Assembly: GCA_905147135.1 (NCBI GenBank)
Contig: LR990057.1
Span: 1-64,000 of the forward strand
Source of the DNA: Blastobasis lacticolella
Lineage: Eukaryota; Arthropoda; Insecta; Lepidoptera; Blastobasidae
Direction of reading: 5' to 3'
DNA: 64,000 bases
The notes under the pieces were generated by a model that saw only the letters and a program-made list of their open reading frames with translations, did no database searches and had not been told where the DNA came from. A program made the position numbers and the translations under genes. Shown here piece by piece: positions 54,979-64,000 of this stretch; the stretch's first letter is position 1, and each line of letters begins with the position of its first letter.

Positions 54979-55480
54979 GGCCAGTCAAATCTTACAAAAA
55001 AATGGCCCTAAAACGCAAAGCGCGATGTAACGCTGCATTTTTGGTATGTTATTTGGACCCCTTACGAGAGTGTGAAACTACATTTTGCAAGCAAAAAAAA
55101 ATTGTGCTTCCTGCGTAATACGTGAAAAACTGCGATATTTTCGGACTTTTTTCACTTTCTGGTCTAATAATAAAAAACTATGCATTTTTCGACCAATAAA
55201 GCTTAATGGCTTTTAAAGTTCATTATATTTGCCACTATTTGAGCTCTAACACAGCTCTACAAAATGTACAGTGACCAAGTTATGACTCTTCAAAGATGGT
55301 CAATTTTTCCGGAAAATTTACAATTTTAAGTTTTGCTTACGTCCGGAGCAAATTATTGATAAAATCGCTAGTCCTATGATAAAAGTAACTAAAAGAAAGA
55401 TGTAGTACATTTAATTTACTTTCATTGAAGTAGAAAACGAACTAAGTGAGACTAATAGTTTACTTACAATCTTGAAAATG
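54979..55480 (+). repeat. left terminal inverted repeat
   Basis: It pairs with 57866-58354. The outer 400 bp are the better conserved, with indels inside. Confidence 0.8.
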
Positions 55481-55959
55481 GTTTTTTGAAGATTTCTGTG
55501 ATAACTTATTTGTGTGAATGGTACCAAAGTACTTATGCTATGCTTGTTAGAATATACGTTTAAATAATAATAAAATACCATCACAAGGTGCCAATCAGCT
55601 TCCGAGACCGTTCTATCAGTCTCAGGGTCCAGTGGAAGATATTTGTCAACCTCGCCAATGAATTGCTCGCTTTGATTCGAACGATTTTTAATCTTAATTT
55701 TCCTTATGAAAAATGGCATATTTTTCCCTATTTTTGCTCATACTTCGGCCCCCTCTTTCGGTGTTGCCAATGTGATTTTAAAAATATTGAATTTTTCACG
55801 TCGATATTCAACATTGTAAATCGTTCGAATAGAGGCGAGCGATTCAATAACTGAACCCAGGGCCGTTTGTATGTTAGTTTGAAGTTGCTTAGTTTTACCA
55901 TGGGTTCCTGACATTCTACCGAGTTCTGTTGAAATCGTAATAATGTATTTTTTTGACAT
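55411..55959 (-). pseudogene. unrecognised reverse-strand frame inside the inverted-repeat element
   Basis: One frame from the ATG at 55959 to a stop at 55411, broken by a TGA at 55738-55740; about 180 codons. The first part includes ELGRMSGTHGKTKQLQTNIQ, the second LPLDPETDRTVSEADWHLVM. It ends inside the left inverted repeat. No family is recognised. It may be the degraded remains of a transposase or accessory protein, or fortuitous. Confidence 0.4.
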
Positions 55960-56129
55960 TATTTGGCTTTAATGTTGTATCTACATTCATACGACGACGA
56001 CATTAGGGCCTTCAAGGAACAAGCCTCTATAAACGAATTCTCGACACCACTGGCAGGCTAGGTAGAACAGTCCTTAGTAAGTACGCTTTATGGCGCCTAA
56101 AACTAAAAAAATGATGGTTTCATTCGTCC

Positions 56130-56220
56130 TATTTATTTATTTATTTATTTATTTAGCATAAATTTACAGCGTTACAGTACTTACAAAAGGATATTGCGGT
56201 AGGGACTACCTACCGACGCC
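56130..56220 (-). repeat. LINE tail (minus strand)
   Basis: CCTATTTATTTATTTATTTATTTATTTAGC followed by AATTTACAGCGTTACAGTAC, in reverse a LINE 3' end with an (AAAT)n tail. Confidence 0.55.
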
Positions 56221-56229
56221 GGTTTTCCA

Positions 56230-57690
56230 CCCCCCAGTCCAGCAAATTACTTCCAGCATATCCAGCTCGACTTTGGATCTAAAGGAGACTGCGAAGCCGC
56301 CGTCCACGCCATGAGAACGTTCCTCCAAAGTAATAGTGTTGAAGTCGTACTGAAGGGTGACGTAAAAATGGATTCAACTCCGTCGATAGAGGCGCTTTAC
56401 TTGGTCAAATACGATCTAAGCTGCCGGCCGCTTATAAGTTGATGCGGCAATGCTACCAAAAGCCGAGCAATCTTATATACAAAGGCTACCTCTTGCAATC
56501 AGTAGTCGGCTGCCAGCAATAGGCGACTCTCGAGAAGCTAAATTCTAAATTTAACGTGTGGTAGTACGACCTACTTAGAACACGGGAACCTACGAGGGGA
56601 TGCGAACACGGTTTTGCAGGATTTACAGCTCCTCATGCGCGAGTTGAGGGTGATTGGTGTGCTGTCCGAGGGCTGGTACCATTTCTGCAGCTTTTGACGC
56701 CATTGCTATTACAATGTCGTCCACAAGGCGTGACTTCACCTTCTAGGTAGTTTTGATTAATCCCTCTCGGTCTTCATTAAAGAAAAAAATCCAATTCTTT
56801 TGTTGTGTTTTGCGGTGTTGTCAACAATACAGTGAAACATATTCTTATATTTAATTCTTAACATAAATCTCGATAATTCATCTTGGAAACAGATGGATAT
56901 GGAGGTCTAGGCGTTAGGAAAGTTTCAGATGTGTCCCTGTCAGCTTTTCTGTCCCCGGTGCATAGTTCACAGTATCCAGTGTAGAAGTTATTATCTAACT
57001 AGGGACTTTTATTACGGCGTATTCTATCGAGGCTAAATAAATGCCTTTGGCACGAGGCTTTTCCGGAGGTCCAGCTCCCGAAAAATTCCTGTTCCCAGCG
57101 GCTTAGGGCGAGCCTCGCTGCAGATTGGTGCGAAACAATATTTTAAGCGCACCAACCAACTCTGCAGAGCGTGTCCGTTTGCTGGCTGCTGGCGAGTGTA
57201 AATCGGGTCTCTAACTTCAGGCAATGTCTTCTAAAAATATTGGGACACTTCTCGACCGCGTTACGCACTATATCATCCGCCGGGCCTTTACCTCCGCTGG
57301 AGCACCCGCTAAGCTTGAACCAGGTGGTTTGGCCCGTGATGACGGTAAGAGGCTCGAAGAGATGACACTCCCGCCCTAGGAGCTGGGACGACGTTTGGTC
57401 AGAGACACTACGTGTAGCGATACCCTTGCACAGTTCCATCTTCCAGTAACTGCCCGATGCCGTATCAACTGAAAGTGTCAAACGGCTCAAGTGTTGGTAG
57501 AAACCACATATTTACGCCGTTTGGTGTGGAAACCCTTGAATTCTAGTGTCCATGCGCACACTCCCTATTTCGGGAGCTAGCTAAGCGCTTGGTCGATATT
57601 ACTAAAGACCCATAGGGCTGATTTCCACTTCGGACAGGGGACAATACGGCCAACCTTCTGAGCAGCATTCCTAATAGTTCTAATACCGTG
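56230..57690 (+). pseudogene. decayed transposon-encoded protein, same family as 29090
   Basis: Scattered conserved blocks on the + strand, all split by frameshifts: ANTVLQDLQLLMRELRVIG (about 56608), ETDGYGGLGVRKVSD (about 56888), LVRDTTCSDTLAQFHLPVT (about 57393), TPFGVETL (about 57513) and ELAKRLVDITKDP (about 57571). Block order agrees with the fragment at 29090-29470. The first block resembles the palm region of a reverse transcriptase. It has no intact coding capacity. Confidence 0.5.
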
Positions 57691-57865
57691 AACCTTGGGA
57701 CAAAATTAGTGATTGTTTTATTAAGTCCTTTGTTATTTGTATTATGTCAGATTAGTATTCATAGTTTGTATTATGTCAGATTAGTATTCATAATATGTAT
57801 AATTGTTATTCCTACCTTAATAAATACTTTATTTTTCAAAATTACATTTTTACGTTCTCCTCGTA

Positions 57866-58354
57866 TTTTTAAGATTGTGAATGAACCATTAGTCTCACAT
57901 AGTTCGTTCTGTACATCATTTAAAGCAAATTAAATGTACTACAACTCACTATTAATTTTTTTTATAATAGAACTAGTAATTTTACCAATAATTTGCTCCG
58001 TACAGAAGCAAAACCTAAAATTGAAGTTTTTCGGGAAATATAGACCATCGTTAAAGAGTCATAACTTGGTTGTTTACGCTTTATAGAGCTGTGTTTGGGC
58101 ATAAATCCTTGCAAATTTAATCTATTTTAAAAGCTATTAAGCTTTGTTGGTCGAAAAATGCATAGTTTTTGATTTTTAGACCTGAAAGTGAAAAAAGTTC
58201 CAAAATTTCGCAGTTTTTCACGTATTACGCAGGAAGCACAATTTTTTTGTGCTTGCAAAATGTAGTTTTACACTCTCTTAAGGGGTCCAAATAACATACC
58301 AAAAATGCAGCGTTACATCGCGCTTTGCGTTTTAGATGTAAGATTTGACTGGCC
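57866..58354 (-). repeat. right terminal inverted repeat
   Basis: It pairs with 54979-55480. Confidence 0.8.
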
Positions 58355-58473
58355 TATAAATAAGAAAAAATTTCAAGTTAATAAATCGAGTTTAAAAATA
58401 ATTCAAGTGAGTCCTTTCACATAAACAATATTCAAACAAGTGAATATTATATTAAGAACAAGAAAATTATAAA

Positions 58474-58823
58474 ATGAATCAAGAACATAGAATTTATTTT
58501 TGCAAGCGATTCCTAGAAATGACACCAACTCAGAAGCAAAATGCAATTATGATCTGTAACATATGCACTAATTGCCTATATTATCACGAAGGCAAGCCGT
58601 GCAAGTCAGAAAAACGATGTCACGATTGTAACGGGTGTCATAATACATTACTGCATGCTGCTTTTACACAGAATACGAAGGAAGTGACACCAAGGTCACA
58701 ACCAACTGCACAAAATAACTCAAGGTATGAATCAAGAACATATGTATCTCAACAAGGAGATTATTCAGAAATACTTTTGACAACAGCCTTAATAAAAATA
58801 CAAAGAACAAAATGTAATAAATG
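58474..58823 (+). pseudogene. BEL/Pao gag zinc-finger fragment
   Basis: 116 codons from the ATG at 58474. It holds CNICTNCLYYHEGKPCKSEKRCHDCNGCHNTLLHAA in separate cysteine-rich blocks ending HNTLLHA, the Cys/His region at the end of BEL/Pao gag. Its terminal codons run without a break into sequence that belongs much further downstream in pol. Protease, RT and most of RNase H are therefore deleted. Confidence 0.65.
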
Positions 58824-59249
58824 AGTTCATTTAAAAAGCTCGTGCGAATCCTAGCTTGGGTTAGAAGATTTATCATGAAAAATCAAGACAGAGAGAAAAC
58901 TCCAACGCTCACTCTATCAGCGTTACAAGAAGCAAGAAAAATATTAATTAAGCAAGTCCAAAGAAAATAGTTTAAAGAAGTACAAGATCTAAAATTTAAA
59001 AAAACAGATTTTGAACAGTAGCAAGATCTTTAATTTGAAACCATTTTGGACAATGACGGCATTCTTCGCTTGGGTGAAAGACTGCAAAATGCACCTATTA
59101 GTCCTGAAAGAAAAGATCCAATTATTCTACCCCAAAATCACCGACTTACAGAATTAATAATAAACTATGCCTACGAGCGAACATTCCACGGCGGCGCTCG
59201 GGTTACACTTGCTTATACAACCATTATACAATCATTATTTAGTTGTTGA
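58821..59249 (+). pseudogene. BEL/Pao RNase H-integrase junction and integrase N-terminus
   Basis: SSFKKLVRILAWVRRFI marks the segment after RNase H. LDNDGILRLGERLQNAPISP then ILPQNHRLTELIINYAYERT is the integrase zinc-binding region (H...H). Several stops lie between 58965 and 59040. The piece is cut at about 59250 by a LINE tail insertion and resumes at about 59400 with WVPSGTRITKKYIHKCVTC, which supplies the CxxC half. Confidence 0.7.
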
Positions 59250-59254
59250 ATTTT

Positions 59255-59398
59255 AGTGGTGGTAGATATAGATTAATTTTTTAATTAAAAGCAATCGATT
59301 CTACTGTGAACGTAAGTTCAAGTATTTTTCATGTAATATTTAATGTACCAAAAAGTGTAAATCTGTTGGCAAATAAATAAATAAAATAAAATAAATAC
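59255..59398 (+). mobile_element. LINE 3' tail inserted in the BEL/Pao integrase finger
   Basis: It ends AATCTGTTGGCAAATAAATAAATAAAAT. It separates the His and Cys halves of the integrase zinc finger. Confidence 0.65.
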
Positions 59399-60374
59399 AC
59401 GGCAAAAATATTGGGTACCAAGCGGCACTCGAATAACGAAGAAATACATTCACAAATGCGTTACCTGTAAAAAATAAAAAATAAAATTACAACAACAGAT
59501 GATGGGAGACTTACCTGCAATGAGAGTGAGTCCGTCGCGTCCCTTCAAGCACACGGGTGTGGATTTCACAGGACATACTCTCTTGAAGGCCAGCAAGGGT
59601 CGTGGGATAAAAACAACAAAAGGATATGTGGCCGTTTTCGTGTGCATGGTTACGAAGGTGGTCCATCTTGAATTAGTCTCCGACTTGACGACTTCCGCTT
59701 TCATCTCGGCCCTTCGTAGAATGGCCGCTAGAAGGGGAACACCAAACGACATCTACTGCGACAATGGCAGCAACTTCATAGGCGCAAGTCGGGTTCTCCA
59801 AGAGGAATACCACCAAATTTTACAAGTAATCGGTGACAACTTCTGTAAAGAATGCCCCCTCATGGCCTTCGGCGGAAGGGTTATGGGAAGCTGCTGTTAG
59901 AGCTTCAAATTCCATTTAAAGTCACCTATGAAGAGTTCTCGACGCTGCTGGCGCAAATAGAAGCTTGCCTTAACACAAGACCTCTGTGTGCAATTACATA
60001 TGATCCCGAAGATCTTAACTATTTGACGCCCTCCAAAGTCCTAACAAGTTGACCCGTAATTACATTGACATCAAGGTCAAAATCCTCCAAAGTCCTAAAA
60101 AGTGGACCTGTAATAACATTGACATCAAGGTCAAAATCCTCCTAAGTCCTAACAAGTGGAACCGTAATTACATTGACATCAAGGTCAAAATGGAAACATC
60201 CGAAACAAAATATCAAGATCGATGATGTAGTTCTCATCCATGAAGAGAATCTGCCCCCAGGCAAGTGGATTATGGGCAGAGTTGTCGAATTACACCCTGG
60301 GAAAGATGGCCTCGTTCGTGTGGTTACCCTAAAACCAAAGAGCGGACACACTCCAAATGAAACGACCCATTAAG
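59399..60374 (+). pseudogene. BEL/Pao integrase core and C-terminus
   Basis: Core residues are visible in HTGVDFTGHTLL (first Asp), YCDNGSNFIGA (second Asp) and, one frame off at about 59875, GLWEAAV (Glu). The tail includes LLAQIEACLNTRPLCAI and DDVVLIHEENLPPGKWIMGR (about 60218). Frame changes fall near 59870 and 60050. A 54-bp tandem triplication (60028-60198) interrupts it. Confidence 0.75.
60028..60198 (+). repeat. 54-bp tandem triplication
   Basis: Three near-identical copies of a unit running CCTCCAAAGTCCTAACAAGT to ACATTGACATCAAGGTCAAA. The unit is 54 bp, exactly 18 codons. Confidence 0.8.
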
Positions 60375-60451
60375 AAACTATCAATACTTACAAGCTGCGA
60401 AGACATCGACTCAAATAAACAAGAAAACATGGATACCGCAGCGGGACTGGA

Positions 60452-61147
60452 ATGAAACTAGTTGTTTATTATAAAATGGAACCTTATTGGCAAGGAAATA
60501 AGGCACTTCAAAACTACATTTCTATGCTCTATAAAGCATGCATTACACTAAGAGATCAAACACACTGCAACGCAATCCTAATTCAGTTACGTCACGGCTA
60601 CGAGGAACTCGTGCACTACAACCAGAGTTCACTGTTCCTGAGTCAGCAATTCCGCGCGCAGCCGGCTAGACGACGTCGGCGCAGGAGAGGGCTTATCAAC
60701 GGCATTGGATATCTCGCGAACAGCCTCTTCGGAGTATTAGACGAGAGATTCGCGGAACAGTATGAAAATATATCAAATTACTGCAAGAGGACCAAAGGCC
60801 TCTGGAGAAACCAGACATCAATAGTGGAGTATGAAAACAATCTCTAGAAGCGCACGGAAAAACTTATGGATCAACAACATAATACTATAAATCAACATAT
60901 AAATACATTAGAAAGAGCTATAATCTACTTGAAGACTAACAAATTGGAACAGACAAATAACATTGCTAATAGCTTCGCAATTGGGTTCATTATCGCAAGC
61001 AACGTGCTCAACAGTTTACAAACGCAACAGCGTAACTTACTAGATACGGTTACAGATATATCTCAAGGGTGTTTCAACTTACACTTACTTATGCCTGAAC
61101 AGCTGATAGCCGAGTTGAGTATTATTAGTATTAGAGGTAAAATTTGA
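60452..61147 (+). pseudogene. insect-retrovirus-type envelope (baculovirus F-like) remnant
   Basis: One frame with a TAG at 60845-60847. A run of arginines (about 60665-60690), like a furin-type cleavage site, is followed by a Gly/Ile/Leu-rich fusion-peptide-like segment, as in envelope proteins of insect errantiviruses and some BEL/Pao elements. The part after the TAG is Asn/Gln/Leu-rich helical sequence. The N-terminal subunit is mostly absent, and the C-terminal part including the membrane anchor is missing where the Helitron begins. It follows the integrase, as env should. It is a dead fossil. Confidence 0.65.
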
Positions 61148-61935
61148 ACAATGTAACCGAAGGTGTAGAAAAATACCCAAAAAATTACTTACATCGCGTG
61201 CGCTGCGAAAACTATTGATGATAGAACAAAATAATGTACTACGACTTTGCAGAACACATCATTATCTACAAAAAGTGTCGCGACAGTATATGTCTAACTA
61301 TTATAGTTGTGTCACAATAAGTGTTCTTTTATTTTGAAAATTTAATTGAAATGCCACCGCTAAAAAACGCTCTTTATTTGTACCTTGGTATTAATCCTTA
61401 TCAAAATCAATTACTTCATATTCACGACTACTTCAATACCTTTATATAACTTTTTGAATTATTCAATTCAGACATTCCATTCGAAAGATATCACGAGTTT
61501 AAAAATGTGAATATTAGAAAAAAGTCGCGTGTTCGCCGCTCAGTCCGCTCGGCTATCTAGGCAGCACGGGATACGTACGGGAGTCAATGTCAAGAAATAC
61601 GGCCGTCAGGAGCCGGGTCGCCCCCTTCCCTCTAAAATGGTTGAGGAGACGGTTGGAACTTTTGTGATCGTAATATGGTGTCCTGTTTGTAACGGGACAC
61701 TACTCAGTACATACTTAAGTATAATATAATTACTTCATATTATAAACACGAAGTCCCACGGCGTGTCTTACTGTCAGTCTGTACGCGATAAACTCAAGAA
61801 CTACTAAACGGATTTTCATGCGGTATTCACACACAGACTACATAGTGCGGTTTTAGACAACGTGATTCATGACGAAGGTTCAGGTGTATAATTTGTTAAG
61901 GTTTACTACCCGTGCGAAGCCGGGGCGGGCCGCTA
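61134..61935 (+). mobile_element. truncated Helitron, near-identical to the one at 12218
   Basis: About 800 bp match the reverse complement of 12218-13024 with only a handful of differences. The 3' end (GAAGCCGGGGCGGGCCGCTA) is present, but the last base differs (CTAT). The 5' ~180 bp seen in the other copy are absent, and sequence changes to the env remnant at about 61134. The short ORF at 61529 is non-coding. Confidence 0.8.
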
Positions 61936-61956
61936 TTATTTATAAATTCATGACTA

Positions 61957-63091
61957 GGCTGGTCCAAAAGTTTTTAGTCATTTAGGCTACACATCCTATT
62001 ATTTTAATTTTGGTATCGTTTAGAGGCAAATTTTATTACAAACTCCTGGGCCAAAAACCATTAGCTGGTAACTTTTAGTTATTTTTTTATCGATTATTAA
62101 AAATAACATGTCTCAACATAATTACCAGAATCAACCCCTACGACGCGACGGTGGCAACGCGGGAAGCATTTTGTTGTATTATTTATTATGATTATAAATA
62201 TGGGTACCTATATAATACGTTTATAGAATCACATGAAAATTTTATCAGCCCTTTTGGTGAAATGTCCCTTGCCTATGCTATTGTCGTTTGTTGATTTTAT
62301 GACTTTAGCGAGGTCAGAGCGACCTGAAACATAAACCTAGACCAGGGCAGCCGCCAAAGTCAGCCACTTCAGAAAACGTCATCAAGGTATAGTCGCTTAT
62401 AAAAGAATGTCACAATATTACTAGCTGTGAGATTCAGTATGAAATATAGTTTCAAACCCATGTAGTTTCTATCATTTTTACGGACCACAGAAATTATGTA
62501 TCATGAATTCGCACAAGTAACTTTCAGCTCTTCTATGAGAAAGGAGGCTATTATTCGAGATACAACCTTCCTAACCATATGAAGTTCATGTAAAGTGGTG
62601 GAAACTACCTGGGATCTAATCCTCATTTCATCCTGAATCTCATGCTTGTTAATGTTGTGACATTTCTCTACTAACGACTTCACCCTAATGACGTTTTCTG
62701 AAGTGACGGCAGTTGGCGGTTACCTTAGTCTAGGTTCATGTTTGAGGTCGCCCTGACCACGTTTAAACTTATACAATTAATAAATGACAATATCATGTGA
62801 TAGAGGCAATTCACTAAATGCGTTGATTAAATTATCAAGTGATTTTTTATACGTTATCCCTAATAATATAATCATAGTACGTCTGCCACGAAATGCTTCC
62901 CATATTACCAAAATAGTATGGAATTGTATGGACAGACATGTTTTTTTTAATATTCGATAAAAATAAGTAATGGTCGACGGCTTTTGATTTTTGACCAAGG
63001 AGTTTGTAATAAAATTTGCCTTTAAACGATACAATAATTGAAAACGATAGCATGTATAACCAGCCGTTGTCTAAAAACCTTTGGACCAGCC
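61957..63091. mobile_element. 1.1-kb element with long inverted ends
   Basis: GGCTGGTCCAAAAGTTTTTAG (61957) pairs with CTAAAAACCTTTGGACCAGCC (to 63091). Inverted similarity extends inward about 240 bp, including ATCGTTTA(G/A)AGGCAAATTTT. The termini resemble mariner-type ends. No transposase frame survives. Confidence 0.7.
62312..62758. mobile_element. 447-bp foldback element nested in the previous one
   Basis: GGTCAGAGCGACCTGAAACA at 62312 is complementary to the end at 62758, with about 70-bp arms that both contain ACTTCAGAAAACGTCAT. The 300-bp interior has no coding content. Confidence 0.7.
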
Positions 63092-64000
63092 AACGTATAC
63101 GTCTTTTTTCCTTACCTACAGATATTGCTTAATACTTGCCTTCATCTTAGAGTCATCTTTGATGTATTTTTGTAGGTATTTCGAGTCAGAAAAATCGCTT
63201 TAGGAATTCAATAACGTAAGTACATATAGTCTAACAGTGTGAATTTTAATGTTTACGAGGAAGGTTTGGATGTGTAAGTGGGTACGGAACACATAAACTT
63301 CAAAATTAATTTGTCGCCTCGCGAAACCGGTGCGGGTCGGTAGCCGCTCACAAAGCGTTGCCGCGGCGAGGCGGGCGCTTGACAGCAATACGGCATCGAG
63401 CACCCGCCGAAGGGGGCGCCCAGTGCGAGCGGTTGGCCATACCACTTTTCTATAGTTGTATTTATATGTAGGCTTGTGTTGTTTTATTTAAGAGCTTCAA
63501 TGACAGTTTATTCATTACGCGAGGAAATACCTATATAAAATCAGATGGAGTGACGATTGGAGGCTGCGTCCACCCGTTGGATGCGGTAGATCGACAACTG
63601 AGTGCATTGGCGCTCGTCTATGTCTAAAAATATAGGTACACCAACAGATGGGTAGCTTGAACTGGAAGTTATCGCATAAGTCGATTAGGACGTATTATTT
63701 CATCTAAAGGTATTGTACCATCATGATAATCTTGGCGTCAATTCCGGTTGTGCTCTTGCGCGTCAGGCGTGGGCCCGGCGGCGTCGCCCTTCGTTTACTT
63801 TACCGTTTCCTTTCAATGTATATCATTCTTCCATTCATCGGTGGCCCGCGGCGGCGCGGCGGGGGGCGGGGGGCGGGGGCTGCCGAGACTCGCACCGTGT
63901 AATTAATAATGTAGGCCGCGTGACCCGCCACAAGTTTTAACTTCGCGCGGCGTGTAAATTTTAATAATCTCGTGTTAGCGCCCCTTCCCCCGCACCGCCC
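63092..64000. other. no gene seen; GC-rich patches at the right edge
   Basis: GC-rich, CpG-dense patches at 63320-63430 and 63760-63900 (a G run near 63860) resemble promoter-proximal or noncoding-exon DNA of a gene beyond the window. CATGATAATCTTGGCGTCAATTCCGGTTGT at 63722 resembles 33235-33275. No supported frame. Confidence 0.4.

Larger units (their letters stand above)
54979..58354. mobile_element. 3.4-kb element with ~490-bp terminal inverted repeats
   Basis: GGCCAGTCAAATCTTAC at 54979 is the reverse complement of the end at 58354, and inverted similarity continues to about 55480 and 57866. TA flanks both ends, a possible target duplication. Inside are an unrecognised reverse-strand frame and a decayed retroelement-like fragment. 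No known transposase is visible. It interrupts the leader of the BEL/Pao remnant. Confidence 0.8.

Noticed and set aside
60452..61147. domesticated envelope gene
   Set aside because: In-frame TAG, missing N-terminal subunit and no membrane anchor before the Helitron boundary.

Overview
The window is a lepidopteran (moth or butterfly) chromosome end running into subtelomeric and then gene-bearing DNA. It opens on CCTAA repeats, the C-rich strand of the insect TTAGG telomere. Four non-LTR retrotransposons of the TRAS type (R1 clade) are inserted head to tail in these repeats, all reading + strand, each with its poly(A) end joined directly to CCTAA. Helitrons with A|TC...CTAG|T ends and Lepidoptera-style interspersed repeats support the assignment. 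The species cannot be named from sequence alone.

Telomeric block (1-26160). Element A (21-8019) is near full length: long 5' leader, ORF1 with one premature stop, and an intact endonuclease/reverse transcriptase/RNase H ORF2. Element B (8064-11610) is 5'-truncated. Its ORF2 tail runs past the usual end into about 320 residues of unrecognised protein and, after one in-frame TAA, a complete viral-type superfamily 1 helicase. Element C (11671-17318) has an intact ORF1, no ORF2, and a Helitron inserted in its leader. Element D (17360-26138) is long but broken by stops, frameshifts and deletions. Only 23-60 bp of telomeric repeat lies between neighbours.

Subtelomeric block (26160-45800). No convincing host coding gene was found. 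It holds LINE fragments, three copies of a MITE-like family (one copy with a nested insertion), tRNA-derived SINEs, Helitron pieces, a GC-rich island at 31.8-32.2 kb that may be a promoter or noncoding first exon, and a Ty3/gypsy-type LTR element on the minus strand (36597-43081). That LTR element has paired LTRs, a broken gag-pol and a striking tandem hairpin array near its 3' end.

Host gene (45990-53161, + strand). A nine-exon model encodes a secreted-then-membrane-anchored LDLa/CUB protein of about 1036 residues. All splice sites are canonical and phases match. The coding exons are extremely GC-rich against AT-rich introns. In frame after its TGA are 17 further codons ending in a class I PDZ-ligand sequence.

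Distal block (53200-64000). More mobile DNA: a 3.4-kb element with ~490-bp terminal inverted repeats, a decayed BEL/Pao element with an insect-retrovirus-type envelope remnant, a truncated Helitron nearly identical to the one inside telomeric element C, and a nested pair of inverted-repeat elements. The last 600 bp turn GC-rich again, like the edge of another gene.
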